DNA from: UMGS1696 sp045643285
GTDB lineage: Bacteria; Bacillota; Clostridia; Oscillospirales; CAG-272
Assembly (NCBI GenBank): GCA_045643285.1
Contig: JAZUKN010000057.1
Location: forward strand, 10,324-74,323
Length of the DNA: 64,000 nt
Reading direction: 5' to 3'
Made by a program: the position numbers and the translations under genes. This document shows positions 33,151 to 41,605 of the stretch, piece by piece. Numbering within the stretch: position 1 is the stretch's first letter; every line of letters starts with the position of its first letter. The notes beneath the pieces are model-generated. The model ran no database searches and was not told the origin of the DNA. It saw only the letters and a program-made list of their open reading frames with translations.

Positions 33151-33921
33151 TTACTCATCCGCGCCGATTATTTCCGGCGGTCTTGCCGTTCTTGCGACAG
33201 ACACCGGAAAAACAGTCGCCGCACCGCACGAATACAGCAGTTCCGCCGCCGTTTTCACAGTCGCGCCCGACGTTATTATATCGTCAACGAGAATGTATTT
33301 TCCGCCGTCCTCGATCCTGTTCCGCAGTGGAATAAGTGTGCTTTCGGCGTTAATTTTTCTCTTCTCCGCCGAGAGAGTCTTCTGCTCGACGGATCTTGAG
33401 CCGCGCGCCAGTGTTCTTGCCGTCCTACAACCGAGTATTTTCGCCATTTCGGAGGCAAGCGTCTCGCTTTGGTCTATGCCATATTTATAGAAATTCCTGT
33501 CGGAGCGCGGAGGATAAGTGATGATCCATTCCGTTATATCCTCGCCGCCGTCCGAAAAGATTCTGCCGAGTCCGCGGCATATCTCCGTCGCAAACATACG
33601 CGCGAATGCACCGCGTTCTTTCAGCGCGAATATCAGCTTTTCCGTCGCGCGGTCACTTTCTCCGAACGATTTTTCGCTTTTGTAAAACGTGAGAGAAAAG
33701 AAAGACTTTCCACCAACCGTGCGGCGTGTCACGTCCGTAAAATCAGTTCCGCAGGTGCAGTTCTGAGCGGTCTTTCCGCACACGGGACAATGCTCGAAGC
33801 ATTCGCGGACGAATTTTGCGCGGCAAGAGTCGCACAGTTCTTCGCCTTTCGTGCCGTTTTCACCGCAAAGCTCGCACCTCGGAGGTATCAGAATATCGAG
33901 TAATTTTCCGAAAAGTCCCAT
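33151..33921 (-). CDS. ComF-family phosphoribosyltransferase-like protein
   Basis: An N-terminal zinc-ribbon region with paired cysteines (CELCGENG, CDSC, CPVCGKTAQNCTC; about 14-60) is followed by a PRTase fold. The PRPP loop is YILVDDIITSGATVKTAAELL near the C-terminus. ComF proteins assist DNA uptake in competent bacteria, but homologues are widespread and the biochemical role is open. I use the ATG at 33921; a GTG four codons earlier is possible. About 256 residues. Confidence 0.9.
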   Translation of the reverse strand: MGLFGKLLDILIPPRCELCGENGTKGEELCDSCRAKFVRECFEHCPVCGKTAQNCTCGTDFTDVTRRTVGGKSFFSLTFYKSEKSFGESDRATEKLIFALKERGAFARMFATEICRGLGRIFSDGGEDITEWIITYPPRSDRNFYKYGIDQSETLASEMAKILGCRTARTLARGSRSVEQKTLSAEKRKINAESTLIPLRNRIEDGGKYILVDDIITSGATVKTAAELLYSCGAATVFPVSVARTARPPEIIGADE

Positions 33922-33997
33922 ATTGTCTCTCACTTCAAAAAGTCTTTTTTATATGATATACTTTTTCGGGCGTTTTTTCAATACAAAGGCAAAAAAT

Positions 33998-34032
33998 AAC
34001 CGGGATCCGCGGTTCTGCATTTCCCGGTTTTC
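33998..34032 (-). terminator. Terminator after the Na/Pi symporter gene
   Basis: On the minus strand AACCGGGA and TCCCGGTT pair around a G+C-containing loop and are followed by a T-run (ATTTTTTG). It lies 14 bases after the stop codon at 34046. Confidence 0.8.
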
Positions 34033-34045
34033 TGTCTGATGATTC

Positions 34046-35848
34046 TTATCTTGCCTTGATTGCGACGAGCGGATCGAAGAACTGCTTCCGTCTGTCCGCG
34101 ATCTCGATATCGTAGCTTTCGTCGTGCGATTCGTGGAGGTCGTGGATGTATTCGTGGTGGTTCTTGCGGATCTCCGCGTCGTTTATTGCAAGCACACGCA
34201 TTGCGATAGACGAACACTGGTCGGACGCTCTTTCAAGATATGTGAGCGTTTCGATGAAGATGATGCCCGACGTGATAGTACAGTCTCCGCTCTTGAGACG
34301 ATTGATATGGTTGTCGTTGAGGTACTCTACCATATCGTCGATGACTTCTTCAAGCGGCTCGACACGCTTTGCAAGCTCTTCGTCCTGTTTCTCGAACGCT
34401 TCGACTGTAAGGTCGATTATCTCGTTCACGGCGGACAGGAGAAGACCAAGCTCGTCCACGGCGGACTGAGAGAACGTGAGCTTTTGTGAGTGGATGCTCT
34501 CGGCAAACTCGTTGATGTTCGTCGCGTAGTCGCCGATACGCTCGAAGTCCTTCGTCGTCTGGATAAGCAGGTTGATTATCTCGTTCTGCTCCTCGGACAG
34601 CATGAGCTGAGACAGACCGAGCAGGTAGTTTTCGGATTCGTCGGTGAACGCGTCGACCTTTGCCTCGCGCGTGTTGATCTCCTCCGTCATCTCATCGCTG
34701 TATTCGGTGAGCTGTTCTATACTCTTTTCAAAGTTGTCATGTGCAAGTCTGCCCATTTTGCCGATACCGACAGTCGTTTCGGAAATCGCCATCTGCGGGA
34801 TACCGTAGAGCTTCTTGTCGAGCACGTGAACGGGGGATTTTATCGTGTTTTCTTCTTCATCGGGCTTGATTATCATAAGCGTGATCTTCACGAGCAGTCC
34901 GGTAAACGGCAGAAGAAGAACGGCTGTTATAACGTTAAAGAGCGTCTGGAAGTTTGCGATATGTCCGCTGTTGACGGTCATTCCCCACATTTCAGGGAAC
35001 GCGCCGACGTTTTTGAGCACGGTCATACCGATCATAAAGAGGACAGTACCGACGACGTTGAAGATGATATGCGCGATACCCGTTCTCTTTGCGTCCTTTG
35101 ACGAGCCGATGGCGCAGACGATAGCAGTCGTAACGCAGGTACCGATGTTGATACCCATAATAATAGGATAGATAACGTCAAACGTCATCACGCCGGTGGA
35201 CGAGAGTGCCTGTAGCATACCGACCATTGCGGCGGACGACTGCGCGATTACAGTTGAGACAAATCCGACGAGAATACCGATGAGCGGCATATCTGCGAAC
35301 TTTGTTACGATCTCTTCAAATACTGGAGAGTTTGCGAGAGGCTCAACTGCCGCCGACATTGACATGATACCGGTGAACAGTACGCCGAAACCGCAGAATA
35401 TCTCTCCGACTGCCTTCGAGTTCTTCGTTTTGAGGAACATATAGAAGATGATACCGACGAACAGCGCAAGAGGTGCGAGCGTCGACGGCTTGAACAGTTC
35501 GAGAATGAAGCTGCCTCCCGAATCAATATCCATAAGGCGGATGATCTGCGCGGTGATCGTCGTACCGATGTTCGCGCCGAGGACGATCGAAACAGCCTGC
35601 TTAAGATTGAGGATCCCTGCCGCGATAAGACCGACCGTGATGACGACGGTTGCGGTCGACGACTGAATGACAGCCGTGACTATCGTACCCATAAGAACGC
35701 CCATAAAGACGTTCGACGTGACTTTCTCAAGCACCTTCTTGAGAGTTGAGCCGGATGCGTTCTTGAGTCCGGACGACATGATCTCCATACCGAAGAGGTA
35801 CATCGAAAGCCCGCCGAGGACTGCGACTACTGTGAAAAAGATATTCAT
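34046..35848 (-). CDS. Na/Pi-cotransporter family protein with PhoU-like domain
   Basis: Two internally related membrane halves carry QSSTATVVITVGLI and QSSAAMVGMLQALS, the QSS motifs of the NptA/SLC34 type. A cytoplasmic PhoU-like helical domain follows (about 350-580, DFERIGDYATNINEFAES and YLERASDQCSSIAMRV). It probably takes up phosphate with sodium. The ATG at 35848 is preceded by AAAGGAG at ideal spacing, so the open frame upstream of it is not used (600 residues). Confidence 0.94.
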   Translation of the reverse strand: MNIFFTVVAVLGGLSMYLFGMEIMSSGLKNASGSTLKKVLEKVTSNVFMGVLMGTIVTAVIQSSTATVVITVGLIAAGILNLKQAVSIVLGANIGTTITAQIIRLMDIDSGGSFILELFKPSTLAPLALFVGIIFYMFLKTKNSKAVGEIFCGFGVLFTGIMSMSAAVEPLANSPVFEEIVTKFADMPLIGILVGFVSTVIAQSSAAMVGMLQALSSTGVMTFDVIYPIIMGINIGTCVTTAIVCAIGSSKDAKRTGIAHIIFNVVGTVLFMIGMTVLKNVGAFPEMWGMTVNSGHIANFQTLFNVITAVLLLPFTGLLVKITLMIIKPDEEENTIKSPVHVLDKKLYGIPQMAISETTVGIGKMGRLAHDNFEKSIEQLTEYSDEMTEEINTREAKVDAFTDESENYLLGLSQLMLSEEQNEIINLLIQTTKDFERIGDYATNINEFAESIHSQKLTFSQSAVDELGLLLSAVNEIIDLTVEAFEKQDEELAKRVEPLEEVIDDMVEYLNDNHINRLKSGDCTITSGIIFIETLTYLERASDQCSSIAMRVLAINDAEIRKNHHEYIHDLHESHDESYDIEIADRRKQFFDPLVAIKAR

Positions 35849-36078
35849 TTTTTCTCCTTTTTTGGGACGGCGCACTTCTTTTTGCGGTCATACTTCCGTA
35901 CGCGCGTATCTCACCGTGCGCGAACCGCTCCGCCGTTCCTGTTTTTAATCCAATTTTCGACAAATAAATAATATCAAAAAATTATGAACACTTTTTGTGC
36001 GAATTATTAACTTTGTGTTAAATGATCTCATCCAAAGCCTCGTAAAACGCACCCTTGAAAGCGCTGCCATGACTGTTA
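35849..36078. other. Non-coding gap, nothing recognised
   Basis: The divergent region between the Na/Pi symporter and the greA promoter is G+C-rich near the symporter and AT-rich in its middle. No gene, repeat module or clear promoter for the symporter could be seen. Confidence 0.5.
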
Positions 36079-36107
36079 TTGACAAACCGGACGTGCGGTG
36101 ATATAAT
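36079..36107 (+). promoter_or_regulatory. Promoter of greA
   Basis: TTGACA (36079-36084) and TATAAT (36102-36107) are 17 bases apart with an extended -10. The spacer holds ACCG-N6-CGGT and is nearly the same as that of the ABC exporter promoter at 32403-32431. Confidence 0.88.
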
Positions 36108-36151
36108 ACTGTTTACATCAGTGATTCATAATGATTCGGAGGCAAACGAAT

Positions 36152-36652
36152 ATGCCCTCACATGAGCTTACGGAAGTTGAGATCAGCAAAATAAAAGAAG
36201 AAATACTCCACCGCCAGACTGTGCTGACACCGCAGTACATCGCCGAGGTACAGCGTACCCGCGCGCTCGGAGACTTATCCGAAAACGACGAATACCGCAC
36301 GGCAAAAAGAGAGCTGAACCGCAACTATTCTCGCATCAGATACTTAAACAACATCCTCGACAACGCAGTCGTCGTCAGCTACTCGTCGGAAGCGGACTCT
36401 GTCGGTCTTTTCGATCATGTAACGCTATGGAACGAAGAGGACGAGGAAGAAACGACTATAACCCTCACGACTCCTCTCCGCAACGACGTTCTCGCAGGAC
36501 TTATCTCAAAGGAATCTCCACTCGGTGCGGCTATAATCGGTCACAAGGTCGGCGACAGAGTCGAGATAAAAGTGAACGAAAAGTATTCGTACTTCGTCGA
36601 GATCAAGGCTATCGAAAAAGGCTCGGACGACTCGGGCGCATTCATCAACTGA
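36152..36652 (+). CDS. greA: Transcription elongation factor GreA-like
   Basis: It stimulates cleavage of backtracked RNA by RNA polymerase. The N-terminal coiled coil (about 5-70, TEVEISKIKEEILHRQ...ALGDLSENDEYRTAKRELNRNYSRIRYL) includes the acidic tip (GDLSENDEY). A C-terminal FKBP-like domain ends near VEIKAIEKGS. I chose the ATG at 36152 because GGAGG (36138-36142) lies nine bases upstream; the earlier ATG at 36131 lies before that site. 166 residues. The decarboxylase gene follows at 36721. Confidence 0.92.
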   Translation: MPSHELTEVEISKIKEEILHRQTVLTPQYIAEVQRTRALGDLSENDEYRTAKRELNRNYSRIRYLNNILDNAVVVSYSSEADSVGLFDHVTLWNEEDEEETTITLTTPLRNDVLAGLISKESPLGAAIIGHKVGDRVEIKVNEKYSYFVEIKAIEKGSDDSGAFIN

Positions 36653-36720
36653 AAAAACAAGGAATATCACGCGCTGTCGTGATATTTTCTGTAAATCGGG
36701 AAGAAAGGACGGCTGCACAG

Positions 36721-38085
36721 GTGAAACTGTACGATTTTCTGAAAAAACAGGGCGAGAACGGCAGAATACCGTTCCACATGCCGGGACACATGAGAAAAAA
36801 GTTCCCGTATCTCGTCGGCGAAGATATTGATTTCACCGAGATCGACGGGCTTGACGACCTGCACGCACCGGACGGGATCCTCTGCGACGCAATGGACAAC
36901 GCCGCGCGTGTTTTCGGTGCGCGGAAAGCGTTCTTTCTCGTCGGCGGTTCGACTGTCGGCATTCTTTCCGCAATTTACGCAGTCGCAAACGGCGGAAAAA
37001 CAGTCGTCGCCGCTCGCAACTGCCACAAGTCCGTCTACAACGCGCTGACGTTGACCGGATCAAAAGTGAAATACATCTACCCCGAACGGCACCCTCTCGG
37101 ATTCTCGCTTGAAATCACGCCGCAGTCGGTAAAAGCGGCACTCGCTGAGACGCCCGACACCGCCGCTGTGATCATTACCTCTCCGACGTACGACGGAGTG
37201 GTAAGCGACATAAAATCAATAGCTGAAATCTGCCACGAGAGCGGCGTTCCGCTCATCGTAGACGCGGCGCACGGCGCACATCTCGGCTTTCTCGACGAAC
37301 GTGTTCCCTCTCCCGTAAAATGCGGCGCGGACATTGTCGTAACGAGTCTGCACAAAACGATGCCGTCGCTCACACAGACAGGACTGCTTCTGCTCTCCGG
37401 CGATTTTGCGGATGAAGAAAAGATCGCGTCCTCACTCGGCATATTTGAAACCTCCAGCCCGTCGTATATTCTCATGGCATCTATCGACGGTTGTGTCCGC
37501 TCTTACGGAGACGTGCGGTTGTTCTCCGACTGGCACGAACGCCTTGAAAAGATTCGCCGGGCGGCTGAGAACACCGCAGTCACGCTGACGGTGCCGCAGT
37601 CGTTCGCGTTTGACGAAAGCAAGCTGATCGTCTCGTCAGACGGCTACACGGGCGCGGAGATTGCCGGAATACTCAGAGAAAAACACAATATCGAGCCTGA
37701 AATGGTGTCGGAAAACTACGTTCTTCTGCTGACGGGCGCAGGGCTGGGAGACGCACAGGTGAACGCAGTCTCGGAGTTCTTTGCGTCACTTCCGAGGAAA
37801 AGCGGAAATGTTCTACATTTGTCAAGTAACACTCCCGTATGCGAAAGCGTGATGACGATGGCAGAAGCCGGCGTGCGCGAAAGCGAAGAAATACAGGCGT
37901 CTGCGGCAGTCGGACGTATATCAGCCGATATGCTGACGCCGTATCCGCCGGGTATCCCGCTCGTCGTTCCCGGAGAAGTCATTTCTTCTACAGCTGTAGA
38001 ATATATAGAAAAACTGTACGCCGAGGGCACAAAGATCGTCACGCCGCGCGGTCATTATGACGGCAAGATCCGCGTTCTGCGGTAA
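36721..38085 (+). CDS. Orn/Lys/Arg decarboxylase family PLP enzyme
   Basis: A fold-type I PLP enzyme with the group-specific start (RIPFHMPGHMRK), ITSPTYDGVVSDI, DAAHGAHLGF and the PLP lysine at about 212 in TSLHKTMPSLTQTG. A C-terminal domain follows (TPYPPGIPLVVPGEVI). Members decarboxylate arginine, lysine or ornithine; motifs alone do not fix which. The start is probably GTG at 36721, with AAAGGA about eleven bases upstream, giving 454 residues. Nothing in the frame before it looks conserved. Confidence 0.9.
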   Translation: MKLYDFLKKQGENGRIPFHMPGHMRKKFPYLVGEDIDFTEIDGLDDLHAPDGILCDAMDNAARVFGARKAFFLVGGSTVGILSAIYAVANGGKTVVAARNCHKSVYNALTLTGSKVKYIYPERHPLGFSLEITPQSVKAALAETPDTAAVIITSPTYDGVVSDIKSIAEICHESGVPLIVDAAHGAHLGFLDERVPSPVKCGADIVVTSLHKTMPSLTQTGLLLLSGDFADEEKIASSLGIFETSSPSYILMASIDGCVRSYGDVRLFSDWHERLEKIRRAAENTAVTLTVPQSFAFDESKLIVSSDGYTGAEIAGILREKHNIEPEMVSENYVLLLTGAGLGDAQVNAVSEFFASLPRKSGNVLHLSSNTPVCESVMTMAEAGVRESEEIQASAAVGRISADMLTPYPPGIPLVVPGEVISSTAVEYIEKLYAEGTKIVTPRGHYDGKIRVLR

Positions 38086-38133
38086 AAATACAGAATTTTC
38101 CGAATAAATATTATTAAAAATTGCCCGTTTCCC

Positions 38134-38162
38134 TTGAAATGGCGGCGTAATAAGTGTATAAT
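38134..38162 (+). promoter_or_regulatory. Promoter of glnN
   Basis: TTGAAA (38134-38139) and TATAAT (38157-38162) lie 17 bases apart, leaving a leader of about 25 bases before the glnN ATG. Confidence 0.85.
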
Positions 38163-38193
38163 TATAAATCATTTTAACTTATCGGTGGTTTTT

Positions 38194-40290
38194 ATGGAAA
38201 CTGTAACGGAATACTTCGGCTTGCTGACATTCAACGACAAAGCGATGCGCGAATATCTGCCCGAAGAAATATACGTCTCACTGAAAAAGACGATAGACGA
38301 AGGCAAGCGGCTCAACGCAACTATCGCAGACGCAGTCGCAAACGCAATGAAAGACTGGGCTATCGAGCGCGGATGCACACACTTCACGCACTGGTTCCAG
38401 CCGCTCACCGGCATCACCGCCGAAAAGCACGACAGCTTCATCACACCCGTAAGCGACGGCACTGTTATTATGGAGTTTTCGGGAAAAGAGCTTGTGAGCG
38501 GTGAATCCGATGCGTCGTCGTTCCCGTCGGGCGGACTGCGCGCGACATTTGAAGCGAGAGGCTACACCGCGTGGGACCCGACATCGTACGCTTTTATCAA
38601 GGACAAGACGCTATGCATCCCGACGGCGTTCTGCTCGTTCGGCGGAGAGGCGCTCGACAAGAAAACTCCCCTGCTCCGCTCAATGGAGGCGATCAACACA
38701 GAGGCACTCCGCATTCTGAAGCTGTTCGATCCCGAAACGGACGTAGAATGTGTCCGCACGAGCGTGGGAGCCGAGCAGGAATATTTTCTCGTACCGAAAG
38801 AGCTGTACGACAAGCGGCTCGATCTGATAATCACGGGGCGCACGCTGTTCGGTGCAAAGCCGCCGAAAGGACAGGAGCTTGACGATCACTACTTCGGCGC
38901 AATAAAGCCGCGTATCGAAGCGTACATGAAAGAGCTTGACACGGAGCTTTGGAAGCTCGGGATCCCGGCGAAGACCGAACACAACGAAACGGCACCGGCT
39001 CAGCACGAGCTTGCACCCGTATTCTGCCAGGCGAATATTGCGACGGATCACAACCAGCTCATGATGGAGATCATGAAAAAGGTCGCAAAGCGGCACGGGC
39101 TTGTATGTCTTCTGCACTCAAAGCCGTTCGCAGGCGTAAACGGCTCCGGCAAGCACAACAACTGGTCGATCTCAACAAACACCGGCGTGAATCTCCTGAA
39201 GCCGGGTGAAACACCGCACGAGAACGCGCAGTTTCTTCTGTTCCTCTGCGCTGTCATCAAGGCGGTCGACGATTATCAGGATCTTCTCCGTATCAGTGCG
39301 GCGAATGCCGGAAACGATCACCGTCTCGGCGCGTCCGAAGCACCGCCGGCAATAGTCTCGATTTTCCTCGGAGACGAGCTGACAGCCGTCCTCGAAGCAC
39401 TTGAAACGGATTCTCACTACGACGCACGTGAAAAAACACAGCTCACGCTCGGCGTTGACGTTCTGCCGAAATTCCCGAAGGACAACACAGACAGAAACAG
39501 AACTTCCCCGTTCGCGTTCACCGGAAACAAATTTGAGTTCCGTATGCTCGGTGCCGCCGACTCGATAGCCGACTGCAATACCGTGCTGAACACTGCGGTT
39601 GCGGAATCACTCAGAGAGTTTGCGGACATCCTCGAAAAAGCCGACGACTTCGGAAAAGCCCTGAACCTGCTCATCCGCGACACCGTAAAGGCGCACAAGA
39701 GGATCATTTTCAACGGCAACGGCTACGGCGAAGAATGGGTAAAAGAGGCAACAGAGGTCCGCGGACTGATGAATCTGCCGACGACACCGGACGCACTGCC
39801 GCACTTTATTGACGAAAAGAACATACGGCTCTTTACCTCACACGGTGTGTTCACGGAAGCCGAAATGCGCTCACGGTATGAGATAATGCTCGAAAACTAC
39901 ACGAAGACCGTCCGCATCGAAGCCGCGACGATGGTCGATATGGTATACAAGCAGATTTTGCCTGCAACCACGGCATACGCAAAAGAGATCGGCGAATGTG
40001 CGGCGGCAAAGAAGTCCGTCGGTATCAACAATGTTGCATACGAGACGGAAATGCTCGGCAAGCTGTCGTCTCTTTCGGAGATGATCTACAAAAACGCCGA
40101 AAAGCTCCGCGACGCGACGGATGAAACGTCGGACGTAAAGGACACCGCTTCCCGTGCAGTCTGCGTAAAGGAAAAGGTCATCCCTGCGATGAAATCTCTC
40201 CGCGCGGTCTCGGACGAAGCCGAATTCATCACGGCGGAAAAATTCTGGCAGTACCCGAACTACGCGGCACTTATGTACGCACTGCAATAA
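38194..40290 (+). CDS. glnN: Glutamine synthetase type III
   Basis: It forms glutamine from glutamate, ammonia and ATP. The 698 residues match the large GSIII subunit, roughly 250 longer than GSI. Recognisable stretches are FTHWFQPLTGITAEKHDSFI, VGAEQEYFLVPKELY, KTEHNETAPAQHELAPVF, GSGKHNNWSISTNTGVNLL, NAGNDHRLGASEAPPAIVS and NRTSPFAFTGNKFEFRMLG. The start is the ATG at 38194, with GGTGG five bases upstream; the frame upstream of it overlaps the promoter. It is monocistronic: two terminator-like hairpins follow. Confidence 0.97.
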   Translation: METVTEYFGLLTFNDKAMREYLPEEIYVSLKKTIDEGKRLNATIADAVANAMKDWAIERGCTHFTHWFQPLTGITAEKHDSFITPVSDGTVIMEFSGKELVSGESDASSFPSGGLRATFEARGYTAWDPTSYAFIKDKTLCIPTAFCSFGGEALDKKTPLLRSMEAINTEALRILKLFDPETDVECVRTSVGAEQEYFLVPKELYDKRLDLIITGRTLFGAKPPKGQELDDHYFGAIKPRIEAYMKELDTELWKLGIPAKTEHNETAPAQHELAPVFCQANIATDHNQLMMEIMKKVAKRHGLVCLLHSKPFAGVNGSGKHNNWSISTNTGVNLLKPGETPHENAQFLLFLCAVIKAVDDYQDLLRISAANAGNDHRLGASEAPPAIVSIFLGDELTAVLEALETDSHYDAREKTQLTLGVDVLPKFPKDNTDRNRTSPFAFTGNKFEFRMLGAADSIADCNTVLNTAVAESLREFADILEKADDFGKALNLLIRDTVKAHKRIIFNGNGYGEEWVKEATEVRGLMNLPTTPDALPHFIDEKNIRLFTSHGVFTEAEMRSRYEIMLENYTKTVRIEAATMVDMVYKQILPATTAYAKEIGECAAAKKSVGINNVAYETEMLGKLSSLSEMIYKNAEKLRDATDETSDVKDTASRAVCVKEKVIPAMKSLRAVSDEAEFITAEKFWQYPNYAALMYALQ

Positions 40291-40300
40291 AAGTGAAGAT

Positions 40301-40380
40301 GTGACTTCGTCACAGTGAAGTTTGCCTTCGGCAAGTGATGTTCGGCTTCGCCGAATGATGTTTTCATACTTCGTATGAAA
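40301..40380 (+). repeat. Array of four hairpins after glnN (TTC loops)
   Basis: Four palindromes with three-base TTC loops follow one another: GTGAC/GTCAC (40301-40313), TTGCC/GGCAA (40322-40334), TTCGGC/GCCGAA (40341-40355) and TTTCATAC/GTATGAAA (40362-40380). Spacers of six to eight bases are nearly constant (AGTGAAG, GTGATG, TGATGT). Stem sequence changes completely from unit to unit while loop and spacer persist. Confidence 0.82.
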
Positions 40381-40389
40381 GTTAAGGAA

Positions 40390-40464
40390 GAAAAAACGTA
40401 ACACGGTTACGTTTTTTCAAATAAACAAAACAAAAAATCTGTATCGGAAGATACAGATTTTTTT
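40390..40464. terminator. Two tandem terminator hairpins between glnN and the LytM gene
   Basis: The first stem is GAAAAAACGTAAC with GTTACGTTTTTTC (40390-40418). The second is AAAAATCTGTATC with GATACAGATTTTT (40433-40462) over a four-base loop with a T-run. Both are symmetric, so they can end transcription from either convergent gene. The first resembles the GAAAACGT hairpin module of the composite repeats and is preceded by the same AAGGAAG. Confidence 0.85.
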
Positions 40465-40472
40465 ACATTAAC

Positions 40473-40553
40473 TGCGCGGAGCACATCATAACTTGCCGAA
40501 GGCAATCATCACTTCACGAAGTGAATCATCACTGCTCACTGTGACGTAGTCAC
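40473..40553 (-). repeat. Inverted counterpart of the hairpin array (GAA loops)
   Basis: TTGCC/GGCAA (40493-40505), TTCAC/GTGAA (40513-40525) and GTGAC/GTCAC (40541-40553), with a worn TGC/GCA unit at 40473-40483, are spaced by ATCATCA-like sequence. Read on the minus strand, these have TTC or TAC loops and GTGATGA spacers, so they mirror the array at 40301-40380. The two arrays flank the terminator pair. Confidence 0.8.
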
Positions 40554-40559
40554 TTTTCC

Positions 40560-41366
40560 TCAGTCTTCGACTAAATCCTTGAGGAACACTACCTCGACGT
40601 ATTCCGCAGGGTCTTTCGCCTCTCCGTTTACCGAAAGCTCAAAGTGAACGTGGTCTTCTTCGCCGCTTTCGATCAGTGCGGTGTCGCCCGATACGCCGAT
40701 AACGTCACCTTTTGCAACAGTGTCACCGACTGCGTGCATCGAAAGCGTCTCTTCGGCAAGTCCCTTATATTTCGTCTCGGAACCTCCGGAGTGGGAAACC
40801 GCAACCGTCACGCCCATCATCGGATCGTCGTAAACTTCGCTTATCACGCCGTCAGCCGCCGCGCAGACCGGTGTTCCTGCCGATGCCGCAAAATCAAGTC
40901 CGCCATGCGTGCGGTAGTCGTTCATCGTGTACGAAAAAACGGGAGTCGCAAGGCTCGCGCCCTTTATAACGATAGAATCTACCGGTGCGATGAAGCTCGG
41001 CAATACGTCTTCTGCAATTACTTCAACCGTTTCTTCCGGCTCTGCGTCCGTCTTTTCAGTGGGCTTTGTCTCTTTCGACGGCTTAGACGGCTCGTCCGGC
41101 TTTACTTCGGGTGTTGTCTTGCCTTTTTCGTCGGTCTTGTTCTCTTTTTCGGTCTTTACGTCCGTTTCGGGAGTCTGAGTATCTGTGTTTTCGGTCTTGT
41201 TTTCTTCCGACTGCTCCGTCTGCTTCTCAAGCGGAGGATTTTCTTCCGATTTTCTCTTGTTCGCGCTTCCCGTAACACCGACGAGAACGGCGGACGACGC
41301 GAGGATCACCACAAGTGCTCCGAGGAGGAGTTTATTCTGTTTGTTTACTGACGTATTGTTTGCCAT
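40560..41366 (-). CDS. M23 LytM-domain membrane protein, SpoIIQ-like
   Basis: A single N-terminal anchor (about 13-31) is followed by a Thr/Glu/Lys/Pro-rich linker (about 38-115) and an M23 domain. The zinc ligands are intact: H154 and D158 in HGGLD, and H239/H241 in DHVHFEL. Clostridial SpoIIQ proteins have this layout and pair with SpoIIIAH across the engulfing membranes; other anchored M23 endopeptidases look alike, so the name is tentative. The ATG at 41366 has AAAGG seven bases upstream (268 residues). A sigma-F-like promoter can be drawn upstream, which supports the sporulation reading. Confidence 0.8.
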   Translation of the reverse strand: MANNTSVNKQNKLLLGALVVILASSAVLVGVTGSANKRKSEENPPLEKQTEQSEENKTENTDTQTPETDVKTEKENKTDEKGKTTPEVKPDEPSKPSKETKPTEKTDAEPEETVEVIAEDVLPSFIAPVDSIVIKGASLATPVFSYTMNDYRTHGGLDFAASAGTPVCAAADGVISEVYDDPMMGVTVAVSHSGGSETKYKGLAEETLSMHAVGDTVAKGDVIGVSGDTALIESGEEDHVHFELSVNGEAKDPAEYVEVVFLKDLVED

Positions 41367-41407
41367 ATCTTTACCTTTCTTTTTGATGCGTATTTGTCTC
41401 ACGCCTT

Positions 41408-41436
41408 TATTTTTGCCACGGGAAGATTTTTTATAC
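41408..41436 (-). promoter_or_regulatory. Possible sigma-F/sigma-G promoter of the SpoIIQ-like gene
   Basis: On the minus strand GTATA (41432-41436) is followed after 14 bases by GGCAAAAATA (41408-41417), which fits the forespore sigma-F -10 pattern GGnnAnAnT(A/T). The spacing is one or two bases shorter than usual. No sigma-A promoter is obvious for this gene. Confidence 0.45.
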
Positions 41437-41527
41437 AGCAGAAAAATATTTTTCACCGAAAAGGTTGTACTTCCCTGCTTTTCCTCATAATATATCGTAC
41501 AGTCACGCCTGTCCGATAACCGTGCGC

Positions 41528-41556
41528 TTGATTTTTTCTCCCCGATATGATAGAAT
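41528..41556 (+). promoter_or_regulatory. Promoter of the GHL10-amidase gene
   Basis: TTGATT (41528-41533) and TAGAAT (41551-41556) are 17 bases apart, about 50 bases before the ATG. Confidence 0.7.
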
Positions 41557-41605
41557 ATTGTCGTAAAACCGCGATACTCGTGATACCCCACGAAAGGATA
41601 ACACA

